Program-made: the position numbers and the translations under genes
Notes under the pieces: model-generated
Told to the model about the DNA's origin: nothing
The model's input: the letters and a program-made list of their open reading frames with translations, nothing else
Database searches by the model: none
Source of the DNA: Hevea brasiliensis
Lineage: Eukaryota; Streptophyta; Magnoliopsida; Malpighiales; Euphorbiaceae
Assembly (NCBI RefSeq): GCF_030052815.1
Contig: NC_079504.1
Coordinates: 46,488,507-46,552,506 of the forward strand
DNA length: 64,000 nt
Direction of reading: 5' to 3'
In this document: one piece after another, positions 1 through 10,406 of the stretch
Position numbering within the stretch: the stretch's first letter is position 1
How the letters are laid out: the number at the start of each line of letters is the position of its first letter

Positions 1-1
1 G

Positions 2-770
2 TACATAAAGGACATGCTAAAGAAGTTCAAAATGGGAGATATGAAAAGCATTGGAACTCCCATGAGCTCAACAGTTAAACTAGAGAAAGATGAAAAAGAT
101 AAAGAGATAGATAATAAACTCTATAGAGGTATGATTGGTTCTTTCCTCTACTTGACAGCATCTAGACCAGACATTCATTTCAGTGTATGTTTATGTGCAA
201 GATTTCAATCATGTCCAAAAGAATCTCATCTTGTAGCAGTTAAAAGAATTTTTAAGTACCTCATTGGCACTCACAACATTGGCTTGTGGTATCCAAAATG
301 TGAATCATTTGATTTTATTGGTTATAGTGATTTAGATTTCGCTGGTAGTAGACTGGACAGAAAAGCACTTCTAGAACTTGTCAATTTCTAGGTCATGCAT
401 TAGTTTCATGGCACAGTAAAAAGCAAACTTCTATTGCACTTTCTACTGCAGAAGCTGAATATATTGCAGCTGGAAGTTGTGTTGCACAGATTTTGTGGAT
501 GAAAAATTTGAAATTAAATTTGATCACATTCCCATAAGATGTGACAATACTAGTGTTATAAATCTATCAAAAAATCCTGTCCAACACTCTAGAAGCAAGC
601 ATATTGAAATTAGACATCATTTTATTAGGGATCATGTTCAAAATGGTGATATTCAAATTGAATTTGTTCCCTCTGAAAAACAGCTTGCTGACATTTTTAC
701 AAAGCCACTTAATGAGGAAATTTTCTGCAAAATAAGAAGAGAACTTGGTATGATTGATGCTCTTGATTAA
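2..770 (+). pseudogene. Ty1/copia reverse transcriptase end and RNase H, frameshifted
   Basis: The reading begins inside the RT thumb region (LYRGMIGSFLYLTASRPDI, around 115-170) and the connection (HLVAVKRIFKYLIGT). RNase H follows: the SDLDFAG block near 330, STAEAEYIAAG near 445-475, CDNTS near 540 and the SKHIEIRHHFIRDHV / ADIFTKPL tail that ends copia pol. Two frameshifts break it. A lost base near 360 moves STSxTCQFLGHA into another frame, and a second break near 510 separates STAEAEY from CDNTS. The product would copy element RNA and degrade the RNA strand. The stop is at 768-770. Codons for gag, protease and integrase are outside the window. The lineage is well supported; function is lost. 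Confidence 0.9.
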
Positions 771-1935
771 TTTTTGATGCATTCTCATGTTTCTAAATGA
801 AAATGAAGTGATAAATGTTGGTTTGTAGTGTTAAATATGTGTTCTGATATTTCTGGTGCAATTTAAAAAATTCTAGGTCTGATATGATATGAACAGTATT
901 CTGTAGAATTTGATCATAGTGGCATACTAATTTGTTTGCTAATTTTCTCGTTTGCCAAATGCTTTACCACTGCTCCTAACTTTTCGTTGCCAAACTGGCA
1001 GTCAGGTTTGATTGTACTAAAACTCTAAGATTATTTTTATTTTCCGAGTGCCTATTCTGTATGTTTAAAAAGCATATTACTTAAATACCCCTCTATTTAA
1101 AGCATTGTATCACTGTGTGTTTTAAGGGCAAAACAGACTTTTGACATACTAACCAGCGCGGGACTCAAAATTTTTTTTAGAACCATTAATCTTCTCTCTG
1201 CTTCTCCACTGGTACACGGTACCCATCACTCTGCAAAAGTCTCCATTTATGTCTTTTCAAGTTTAAAATTCAAAACTTCTTCTCTTTTCCGTCGCATCGC
1301 CTCCCAAAAAACGATCGGATGCATCTTCTCTCCATTTGTTAACCCATTTCACTCACAACCCTCACAACCATCATCTCCCTTCATCTTCCTTAAAAATTTT
1401 CAAAGCCCACTGGCTTTGAATCAAATCAATCGTTTCAAGTTAGAAAATCCCTAAAATCTTCTTATTCATTCCTTGTTATTTCTCTAAATCTACCGAAAGA
1501 AACCATTCAAAGTGATTCTCGTTGGCTTAAAATTTTCTGACGCATTCTCTTCTGTCGCCATCAATTCGCATTCTCTCTCTACAAGTCTCAAGTATTGAAT
1601 CTGAAACATTAATGGAAATGTGTTTTACATTTTTTTTTGTGTGACTGTTCTGTTTGTTTCGCTTTCGAAATTAGCTGCTAAATTTTCTTATTTTGAGTAT
1701 TAACATTACGTAAAAATGCGTTATATAACAAAATCATGAATTTGTTGTTGTTGATTCTCAAAAACCCGAATATTTCTTACAGTCAGTCCTAATTTTTTTT
1801 TACTTGACATTGTGCTAAATTGTGCTAGAAATGTGTTGATATGCTTCTAATGATTATACATTGACTACTCACATTGTTCAATTTATGAACCTACCTTTCT
1901 CTATCCCTACTGCCAAATTTTCTTCTGGTTTGGTC
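771..1935 (+). other. Spacer between Sirevirus pol and post-pol ORF
   Basis: No coding sequence is seen in this 1.1 kb. The middle (about 1180-1560) is rich in CT tracts and resembles a plant 5' leader. A pyrimidine stretch ending in ACAG near 1770-1783 could be a splice acceptor. Sireviruses often place the extra ORF directly after pol, so a long spacer is notable. Whether it carries a promoter or an intron cannot be told from sequence alone. Confidence 0.4.
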
Positions 1936-2994
1936 ATGGCATGGTCAAAAGGAAAAGGCAAAGCAAAAGTCACTACACCCTCATCATCTTCAGACTCCAC
2001 TGATGCAAGTGTTCTTGCATCTCCTCCTCCACAAAGAGAAGTTCCTCTAGTAATTGGAAAATCAAAAGAAACGCCTAAGAAACGAACCAGTGAGCCTGTC
2101 CAAGAAAAAGGATCCAAGAAGAAAAAGACTTCAAAAGCTCCAGTTATGCATATGGAAAGGGCCATTCATGAACCAAGGTATATCCATTGGCTTGCTTTTA
2201 CTGAAGTCTCTGTTCCTTTACAATCTTTATTTGAATATCAAAAATGGGACAGATTGTGCTCTAACACCGAAGGAGTATATGTGGACTTAGTTCAAGAATT
2301 TTATAAGATTTTAAGAGTTGATGATTCTGAAAGAGATGAATCTTTTAAGGTAAAAATGAAAGGAAAAGTCTATGAAGTGACAGTAGAAAGATTAGCCAAA
2401 GCCCTAGGGATCCCAAACAGTGGGAATAAAATCTGTTCTCACAAAGAAGTATTTGCTGTTGGCGGATTCAATAAAAGAGATTTTGAGGCTGAAGTGTTTA
2501 AAGGGGAAGTAAAAGATAAGACTAGCATTACCCATGCTCACCAACACATAAAAATTCTTCATAGTTTTATCATCTATGTGCTGAATCCTAGAACTGGCAG
2601 TCCAAACTATTTAAGTACACTTGATCTCTGCATAATTTGGCATATTGTGAATCAAATTGAATTTAATCTTGCCTACTTTATGCTGAAGCAAATTATGAAA
2701 TGGAAACCACCTTACAAATTACCCTATGCCCATCTTCTTAATGGCCTGTTTAGAGACTTTGGGATACCTCTGGAAATCGAGAAACTTAGGACAAATATGA
2801 TCCTAATTACAAGTCTGCAGAAAGATGATGATGGCAGAAAACTAAGGTTTGAACAAGGTGTTAGTTCTAAGGATAGTGTAAGTGGTACTTTTAATGTTGA
2901 AGGAATTTTGGAAGAAGTAAACAACTTAAGGGAATTTGTTGAAATTGAACTTGGAGAAATACAGAAATTTAGAGCTTTCAAACTGTTCTTATGA
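1936..2994 (+). CDS. Sirevirus post-pol ORF (env-like / plant transposon protein), N-terminal part
   Basis: This open frame encodes about 350 residues. The ATG at 1936 (MAWSKGKGKAKV) is preferred to upstream codons because the protein then opens with the basic, serine-rich tail usual for this ORF class; the frame is open back to 1861. A Lys/Ser/Pro-rich N-terminus is followed by a conserved globular part of about 200 residues (EFYKILRVDDSERDESFKVK, the block VERLAKALGIP, then IIWHIVNQIEFNLAYFMLKQ). It resembles the 'putative plant transposon protein' domain found after pol in Sireviruses and Athila-type elements, sometimes called env-like. I see no clear signal peptide or membrane helix, so an envelope role is not supported. 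The stop overlaps the next ATG (ATGA at 2991). Confidence 0.7.
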   Translation: MAWSKGKGKAKVTTPSSSSDSTDASVLASPPPQREVPLVIGKSKETPKKRTSEPVQEKGSKKKKTSKAPVMHMERAIHEPRYIHWLAFTEVSVPLQSLFEYQKWDRLCSNTEGVYVDLVQEFYKILRVDDSERDESFKVKMKGKVYEVTVERLAKALGIPNSGNKICSHKEVFAVGGFNKRDFEAEVFKGEVKDKTSITHAHQHIKILHSFIIYVLNPRTGSPNYLSTLDLCIIWHIVNQIEFNLAYFMLKQIMKWKPPYKLPYAHLLNGLFRDFGIPLEIEKLRTNMILITSLQKDDDGRKLRFEQGVSSKDSVSGTFNVEGILEEVNNLREFVEIELGEIQKFRAFKLFL

Positions 2995-3159
2995 ATACTC
3001 TTGATTCTAAGATTGATGGCACTTTGATGTTGATGTATAAAATTGTGGAAGAACTATTTAAAATCAAAGTTCATTTGGGTATTTCAAGCACTGAAGCTGG
3101 AGAAACCAGTAAGGCTGCTACTGGTTCTGTTCCTCAAACAGAAAAAGAAGAGGAAGAAA

Positions 3160-3190
<31 letters not shown>

Positions 3191-3753
3191 AGAATCTGCA
3201 AAAGAAAAGGAAGAGGAAGAAAAGGAAACAGAAAAAGAAGAGGAAGAAAAAGAAGAAGAAGAAGAAGATGAAGAAGAAGAATCTGCAGAAGAAGAGGAAA
3301 AGGAAGAAAAGGAAACAGAAAAAGAAGAGGAAGAAGAGGAAACTGAAAAAGATGAAGAAGATTCCGATGATGGAAATGGAAAAGAAGGCAGCAAAGAAGG
3401 AAATGAAAAGGATATGAGTGACTCTGAATCTGAGTCGGAACCACAGACTCCTGCTCCTGCTGCTCCTACAAAAAAAAAAGGCAAAAATAGCTCAAAAGGA
3501 ACAAAGAAGCAAGCAGAAAGAGTAAACTGGTAAACCATCTGGCAAAAAGGCTAAAACTGGCAAAAAATCTATAGCAGAATCTGGTACTACTACTGCAACT
3601 GAGTTAGCTGCTGGCCCTATTGTTCCCTTAGCACCTGGAACTGCAATGGCTGCTGAAATCCTTCAAACCTTGAGTGATAAACCTGTCAAGCCAAAAAAAG
3701 TGAAGATGGCTGCTCCAAGACAAATCAAAAGAAGCTCTAGGCAGAAAGGATAA
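2991..3753 (+). pseudogene. Sirevirus post-pol ORF, acidic C-terminal part, frameshifted
   Basis: The frame starts in the ATGA overlap with the preceding ORF and stays open to 3533. It begins with a short helical stretch (MNTLDSKIDGTLMLMYKIVE), then 3130-3410 encodes a long run of Glu with Lys from GAA/GAG repeats, ending in an acidic Ser/Glu tract. At 3531 it stops, but the frame of the upstream ORF then encodes a Lys/Ala-rich tail (GKKAKTGKKS ... APRQIKRSSRQKG) ending at 3751-3753. Most likely one protein of about 600 residues was broken by two compensating frameshifts. The Glu repeat is prone to slippage. A translational coupling at ATGA is possible but less likely. The acidic block may form coiled coil; no function is claimed. 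Confidence 0.6.
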
Positions 3754-3858
3754 ATAACCATACTGCATGTTTACTGATTGAATTTTATCTAACAGTCTGT
3801 CTCTTAATTTGCTACTTAGTTTGCTGTTTTTAGTTTTCTGAACTTTAATTAGCTTGTC

Positions 3859-6800
3859 TGTAAGGCATAACATGATCCCGTAGAATACCTAATGAACTAC
3901 CGATAACTCATTAAGTACCCTCTAAGGGATTTTAAAACAATTTTCTTACTTTTGATAAGTGGTGAGCATTTTCTAATAGGTATTAAAACATTTAATTAAG
4001 GTTGAAAACAAGTTAAAATTTTTGGCCCATTTTATTTTTTCACAAATTTTATAAAAATTTTGACAGAGTTTCGTTTGTATTTGGAGAAAACAGTTCTTCA
4101 AATACCTGAAAAAAAAGGCACTTCCAATAATTTTCTCAACCACTGTCACACCCCGGCTTAGGGGGCCCCAGCTCAAGCCCCTCTATGGGTGGCCTTCTTG
4201 CCAGCGTACCCTTCTAGAGGCCGGACCTGCGACTCACAAGGTACTGTCCGCTTTGTGGAATTAAATCCCTTCGCCCTGCAGAGCTAGGATTCGAACCCTT
4301 ATCAATTGGTGAGAGGCGAAGCAAATCCGTGAGTGATAAGGGTTCGAATCCTAGCTCTGCAGGGCGAAGGGATTTAATTCCACAAAGCGGACAGTACCTT
4401 GTGAGTCGTAGGTCCGGCCTCTAGAAGGGTACGCTGGCAAGAAGGCCACCCATAGAGGGGCTTGAGCTGGGGCCCCCTAAGCCGGGGTGTGACAACCACT
4501 TCTTCAAATTCACAATCAATTTCAACTAATTTCTCAAGTTTCAAATTCAACAATCATCATTCTCAGTTTCCGAAAATTCAGTAATCAACAAGATGCTGTC
4601 AATCAATTTCATTTGTTAAAGATAAACAATTTATATATACATCATACTAAAAATTTACATCAGAAAAATCCAAACTAAAATTTATTACAACTTTATACAA
4701 ATTTTATACAAGCTGCTCAAGTCCCATTTTTATATGTCCATACATTTATGTGCAATACATATAACAAAATGAATATTTACGGCCAAGGTATAAATTATAC
4801 CCAATAGCTTCAAGCAGGTAGCTCCCCTGTCCTCAGCAGCTCAATCTGCTGCTCCTCTAGTCTCTATATCTGCGACAGCAATAACAGCTATCGCTGAGTA
4901 CTAGAATTCAGTGGTGCACAACATACTAGAATAATCTTTATGCAGAATTAAAATCACATTTATTCAAAAATTGGAATGAATATGAGGATTAAATACAAAA
5001 CATGAATTATGAGATTTTAATCCCAAACCATTTCATTTCGAAGTATCAAATCATATTTCACAAAACCCACAGTTAGATCATGCCATTCGAAACAAATATA
5101 ATCTCAATAGCCAGAGGCTAAGGAGAAGTCACATCACAAGGCTAGCTAGCTCAAATATATGGATATCCATTCAAATCCTCTTCTACTGGCACATCTCAAC
5201 ACTTCTCCAGAGAAAGAATCAAAATTCAAAACTAATTACCCCCACTAGTCATGCTAGTGAGGTGTTCAAATATATGGTCATGACACTGTCGTTTCAAAAC
5301 TTATCTTAACAATTTGCTAAATATTGTCATTTCAAATATACACAATAACTTTCAACAATTTAAATCAAAAGCATCATAATAATGTCACAATTCAATAATT
5401 CACAATATTCAAAATAATATGCAGAAGATAATTTACAAAAATTATACGTTGTGCACAAACCTTAAATGAGTCGCCTCTTGGCCTTGACTCGATTCCTCGG
5501 GTTCATTCCCGGTGTTCTTTTCAACTGAAACACACAATTTCACAGTGTTTCAGTACCATAACTTAACATAAATCTAAAAATAAATTTAACTTCACTTTTA
5601 CCTTGCTCTAATGTGCTAAACTTGACGTTCTTTAAATTTTGTGTTTTGGGGTTACTATTCACTACACTATTCAAGTAAAATTATTGACTTTCTAAGGCTT
5701 AATAGGTATGGGAATTCTAACTTCACCCACATACCACATTTTGGTCACTAAATTTGTTGGTTTCGGTTGTTTACTCAAATTCTAAGTCTTTTAGGCAAAT
5801 TTACAAATTTTCAGTTTTGGTGTCTAAGGTTGCACTGTTCCATTGGTCATTTTACTGTTGGAATTTGGCAAAACTTTCTTCATAGAAAATGTTCCCTAGT
5901 GTCTTAAGTTTATTCTCCTTTTTGAATCACTCCAATTGGAGTTTTGTAGCTCAAGTTATAGCCATTTGAACCATAGCTACCGGATTGGACTCAACCCAGA
6001 TTTTCTGGGCAATTTTGGTTCTGGCAGTTTTAGGTCACCAACTTTGGGTGGCCAAATGACTTGGTTAATTGATGAATTTGGGTTTGTGTTCTTTATGAAA
6101 GTTTTAGGTCTATATCTAAACTGTCCACTGGTAAAATTTTAGGTCATTTTGACCTACCTAGCTCAAGTTATAGCCAAATGAACTAACACTGTTCATTTGG
6201 TCAGTTTGTGTAGGGGCAGACTGAGATTTTCCGAGTTTGGTCAATTTGTTCACTATGTTTTGGTCACTTTTTGGGCATGCTTCCTAAATGAAAATTGTGT
6301 CATTTAGTGTCTATTTGCATTCCCAATTGGTCTCATACTAAATGGACTTGTAAATTTTCATTTTTGGTCCTTCAAAGGGACCTTGGTCATGCTGCCAGCA
6401 GCATGACCACGCTCAATCCGAATTTGGCCTTAACTCCAACCATTCCAACACACTTCATTTGGTCACCATTGACCATTTCCCACTTCAAACTAAGTTAATG
6501 ACATTATTTACAAGTTTCTCACATTTTTGTCTCTAAACCCTAATGTCCAAAACCCTAATTCACACTAATTGTTGCATTTAACCAATTCAATGCTTTTAAC
6601 TATAATCACTCAACTAATTGAGGTTCATATACTCATTCAAATCCATCAAACCATGCAAATATACCCCCATACACATGCTGGCCAAAATTCACTTGTGGTC
6701 CCTCAACAAAATTTTTCTTTTTATTTAAAGTTTATTTCCAAGTTCAATAAGTTAGAAATGTAAGAATTAAACTAAAATTGTCAAGTTTGCTTACTAACCT

Positions 6801-7684
6801 TTCTCAGAACTTCAAATCCTCCAAATCTCTATCTCTTGTTCTTTTTTCCTCTTTCAATCTTCTTCTTAGGTTGCGATAACAGGCTCTAATGAGGTTTTTA
6901 TGGAAGCTATTAAGGTTTAGTGAAGAAATTTAAGCTTGAGTGTAAGCTTTAATGGAGGTTTAACAATGGAGAAGTGAGGGAGAGGGTTTCGGCTAGCTTG
7001 AGGAAGATGAGGGAAAATGATTTTTATTTCTTTATTTTGTGTATTTATCCCTTAATTGACTTAGTCAAAATATCAAGTAAATAAAAAAAAAATTATGACC
7101 TCATGTATGATGTCACCATGATGATATCATTACCTTTTTTATCTTTTCTTTTTCTTTTTTTTTCTTATTTTTTTCTATTAGTTCTTTAATTTAATTCCCG
7201 ACTTTGAAATTTTCTTTTCTCCGATTTTATTTGACAGTTAGGTCAGGAGTTAGCTCTCGGGGTCAATTGACCAAATTGCCCCTCGCCGGTTCAACCCGGT
7301 TTGCAATTCATTCAATATTTCTTCTGGCTCTCTGACCTAATTATTTGACTAGCTTAACAGTTCTTTTTCGTGATTTTCTCTTTTCCACTGTGTTTGTAAT
7401 GGTCCTAAGGACTACGGCGTCACATTTTACAGTTTGAAATTTGACTTTAAATCGACTTCGCAATCGTTCCCGAGGAGGTCACCCATCGCTGTGACTCTCG
7501 GCTCGTTTAACTTCTTATGTTCTGTTTTTCTTATTTATACTTAACTAATTGACAACTACTAATTATTTGTGTTTATGGTTTCTCTAGTTGTCTTAAGTGT
7601 GGTTCTAATCCCCTTAATTGTCCGGACCGACACCGGTCACCGGAATAGTGAAATATACCAGGCTATGCAGATAGGGGTGTTACA
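3859..7684 (-). repeat. 3' LTR of Tekay-like element 1
   Basis: The repeat is homologous along its length to 12570-16428. On the minus strand it starts TGTAACACC (7684 leftward) and ends CCTTACA at 3859. It differs from its partner by a 351 bp palindromic insertion (4144-4494), a 14-base loss near 3903 and the missing 18-base terminus. Without the insertion its length is about 3475 bp. The partner also contains a duplicated stretch of about 300 bp (about 15700-16040), which explains most of the length difference. No coding sequence is supported within it. Confidence 0.9.
4144..4494. mobile_element. 351 bp near-perfect foldback element with TG..CA ends and 5 bp TSD
   Basis: Two arms of 161 bases (4144-4304 and 4334-4494) are reverse complements with one mismatch seen, separated by a 29-base loop. 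The ends read TGTCACACCCC and GGGGTGTGACA. The flanks are ACCAC at 4139-4143 and 4495-4499, and the sister LTR has a single uninterrupted ACCAC at 12883-12887, so this is a clean insertion made after element 1 had integrated. A 5 bp duplication with TG..CA ends is the signature of LTR-retrotransposon integrase rather than of most DNA transposons. Each arm holds GGTTCGAATCC, matching the internal B-box of tRNA-type promoters. It has no coding capacity and matches no family I can name. Confidence 0.85.
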
Positions 7685-7685
7685 A

Positions 7686-7702
7686 TTCTCCCCCCCTTAA
7701 AT
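7686..7702 (-). promoter_or_regulatory. Polypurine tract of element 1
   Basis: On the minus strand an A/G run with seven consecutive G (C run at 7690-7696) lies directly before the 3' LTR start TGTAACACC. This is the expected plus-strand primer site for reverse transcription. Elements A and 1 share the arrangement. Confidence 0.8.
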
Positions 7703-7730
7703 AAATTTCGTCTCAAAATTTTACCTGGTA

Positions 7731-9164
7731 TCAATCTCTGAACAGCTGTGGGTGCTGTCTCCTCATGTCCTCCTCTCGTTCCCAAGTAGTCTCCTGGCCC
7801 GAATGATGGTTCCACAGCACTTTCACTAACGGTATTTGCTTGTTCCGTAGCTGCTTCACCTCATAAGCCAGAATCTTTATGGGTTCTTCCTCATATGTGA
7901 GGTCTAGATTTACTTCAATTTCCTCTACTGGTAGTACATGAGATGGGTCTGATCGATACCTCCTCAATATAGACACATGGAAGACATTATGTATCTTCTC
8001 CAACTCTGGAGGTAGTGCCAATCGATATGCCAAAGGACCCACTCTTTCCAGAACCTCATATGGCCTGATAAAACGAGGACTCAGTTTCCCCTTTCTGTCG
8101 AATCTCATAATTCTCTTCCAACGAGAAACCTTGAGGAATACTTTCTCACCCACTGCATACTCAATATCTCTTCTCCTCAGATCAATGTAGGACTTCTGAG
8201 GGTCTGATGCAGTCTTAAGTCGATCTTTGAACACCCTGATCTTCTCCTCAGTTTGCTAAACAATTTCGAGTCCAACCATCTTTTTTTCACCCACGTCATC
8301 CCAACACAACGGGGTTCTGCATTTTCTGCCATACAAAGCTTCATATGAAGGCATCCCAATGCTTGATTGGTAGCTGTTGTTGTAAGCAAACTCAATCAAA
8401 GGCAAGTGTGTATCCCAACTGCCCTCAAATTCAATCACACAAGCCTGTAGCATGTCCTCCAAGATCTGAATTACCCTCTCAAACTGGCCATCTGTCTGTG
8501 GGTGGAATGCAGTACTAAAGTTCAATCTAGTTCCTAGGGCTCCCTGAAGACTACCCCAGAATCTAGAAGTGAACCTAGGATCTCTGTCTAATACGATGGA
8601 TACTGGCACTCCATGCAGTCTCACAATCTCATCAATGTACAACTTGGCCAATCTTTCTAAACTGTAGTCCATCCGGACTGGCAGAAAATGAGCAGACTTG
8701 GTCAATTTGTCAACAATGACCCATACTGCATCATGACTCTTCTGTGTCCTCGGAAGTCCCGTCACAAAATCCATCGTTATTCTCTCCCATTTCCATTCTG
8801 GTACTAGTAGTGGATGTAACAACCCAGCGGGTACTTGATGCTTTGCCTTCACTTGCTGACAAGTTAGGCATTTGGAAACAAACTCTGCCACATCTCTTTT
8901 CATACCCATCCACCAGTAATGCTCCTTTAGCCCTCTATACATTTTCGTACCACTAGGGTGCATGGCAAAAGGAGACTCATGTGCTTCCTTCAAAATGATC
9001 TGCCTCAAATCAACATCATTAGGAACACACATTCTGCCCTGGTGTAGCAGTAGACCATCATCTCTGATTGAGAATTCTGGTTTCTTGCCCTGCCGGACTT
9101 CTTCCAATAGCTTCTGATATCTTTCATCATTCTGAGCAGCCATACTGATCTGATCAATCAACAC
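7731..9164 (-). pseudogene. Element 1 integrase and chromodomain
   Basis: Reading from 9164 down, the integrase opens with the zinc-binding HHCC region ([20 protein letters not shown] ... CLTCQQVKAKH), then the catalytic core: first Asp in TMDFVTGL, second Asp in LDRDPRF, Glu in DGQFERV. The C-terminal part carries the GPY/F-type motif, here FIRPYEVLERVG, with Gly replaced by Arg. The chromodomain ends the protein (EEPIKILAYEVKQLRNKQIP to WEREEDMRRQHPQLF, about 7920-7731). One in-frame stop at about 8255 replaces the Gln expected from the sister copies (CAG to TAG). The enzyme would insert element DNA, with the chromodomain steering it to marked chromatin. All three catalytic residues remain but the frame is broken. 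Confidence 0.93.
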
Positions 9165-9167
9165 TGG

Positions 9168-10397
9168 CTATACATGCCATGCAATTGCTGTCTGCCCATC
9201 ATCATTAATCTCTGAGCTGGCATGTAATGATCTTAACTCATGTACCATAGACAAAGGAGTAACCCATAGACTTGCCATAGTCTTGCGACTTAAGGCGTCA
9301 GCCACAACATTAGCTTTCCCTGGCTGATAGTCTATCAGACAATCATAGTCTTTTATCAACTCTAACCATCTCCTCTGTCTCAAATTCAGCTCTTTCTGGG
9401 TGCCTAAATACTTCAAACTCTTATGATCTATGTAGATGTAACATTTCTCCCCATACAAATAGTGTCTCCAGATCTTAAGAGCAAACACGATAGCTGCAAG
9501 CTCCAAGTCATGTGTCGGATAGTTCCTCTCATGCGGTTTCAGCTGGCGTGATGCATAGACAATGACATTTCGATCTTGCATCAATACACAGCCTAACCCA
9601 TTGTGAGAAGCATCACTATATACTGTGTATTCTTTACCCGGAGTAGGTAAAGTCAGGATTGGAGCTTCAGTCAAACATTTCTTCAATTCATCAAAACTTT
9701 ATTGGCATTTATCCATCCACTGAAATTTCACATCTTTTCTAAGCAGCTTGGTCAATGGAGATGCCAACATGGAGAATCTCTTAACAAATCGACGGTAGTA
9801 TCCAGCTAAACCCAGAAAACTGTGAATCTCTGTGACATTTCTGGGTAGCCTCCAATTAAGGATAGCTTCTATCTTACTTGGATCTACCTTGATGCCCTCT
9901 TCTGATACTACATGCCCCAAGAAAGATATTTCCTTCAGCCAAAATTCACACTTCGACAATTTGGCGTATAGCTGTTTCTCTCTCAAAGTCTGCAGTACAA
10001 TCCTCGGGTGTCTATCATGCTCTTCTGCACTCCTCGAATAAACCAATATATCATCGATAAATACCACAACAAACTGGTCGAGGTATGGTCTGAAGATAGT
10101 GTTCATCAGATCCATAAAAGCAGCCAGAGCATTAGTTAACCCGAATGGCATGACTAAGAACTCATAATGGCCATAGCGGGTTCTAAAGGCAATTTTAGGG
10201 ATACTCTGCTCTTATACTTTCAGCTGATAATAACCTGATCTCAGGTCAATTTTGGAGAACACAGCTGCACCCCTCAACTGATCAAACAAGTCATCAATGC
10301 GGGGCAATGGATATCTATTCTTTATTGTCACCTTATTCAACTGCCGATAATCAATACACAAACGGAGAGTGCCATCCTTCTTCTTAACAAACAACAC
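9168..10397 (-). pseudogene. Element 1 reverse transcriptase and RNase H
   Basis: The RT starts with [20 protein letters not shown] and contains [20 protein letters not shown] and the catalytic box [10 protein letters not shown]. The thumb and connection follow ([26 protein letters not shown]). RNase H begins near 9640 ([15 protein letters not shown]) and includes [20 protein letters not shown] and VVADALSRK. Stops at about 10211, 9698 and 9167 each replace a Gln of the sister copies by C-to-T change. A Pro-to-Leu change in the TNAPAAF block is also a C-to-T effect. All pieces share one reading frame with integrase and protease, as in a normal chromovirus polyprotein. Confidence 0.93.
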
Positions 10398-10406
10398 TGG
10401 CGCTCC

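Larger units (their letters stand above)
1..3858 (+). mobile_element. Sirevirus-type Ty1/copia element, left segment (3' half)
   Basis: This is the 3' half of a Ty1/copia element of the Sirevirus type. It holds the end of reverse transcriptase, RNase H, a spacer and a long post-pol ORF. It continues at 16429 after a complete gypsy element inserted at the target TTGTC (3854-3858, repeated at 16429-16433). The Sirevirus assignment rests on the RNase H C-terminus, the extra ORF after pol, the several polypurine tracts before the 3' LTR, and an LTR starting TGTTGACCCC. Its gag, protease, integrase and 5' LTR lie left of the window. Confidence 0.85.

Noticed and set aside
1861..2994. True viral envelope protein in the Sirevirus
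   Set aside because: The ORF sits where env would be, but no signal peptide, cleavage site or convincing transmembrane helix is visible. It is described as post-pol ORF only.
3118..3538. Minus-strand open frames rich in Ser/Phe/Leu opposite the post-pol ORF
   Set aside because: They are the antisense of the GAA/GAG repeat and have only low-complexity composition.
4280..4360. tRNA gene suggested by GGTTCGAATCC in the foldback
   Set aside because: Only a B-box-like segment is present; there is no A-box, acceptor stem or anticodon arm. It is kept as a motif, not called as a tRNA.
8731..8913. Short open frames in other frames over the integrase (also 40257-40442 and 59263-59445)
   Set aside because: They overlap the conserved integrase frame and recur only because the integrase sequence recurs.
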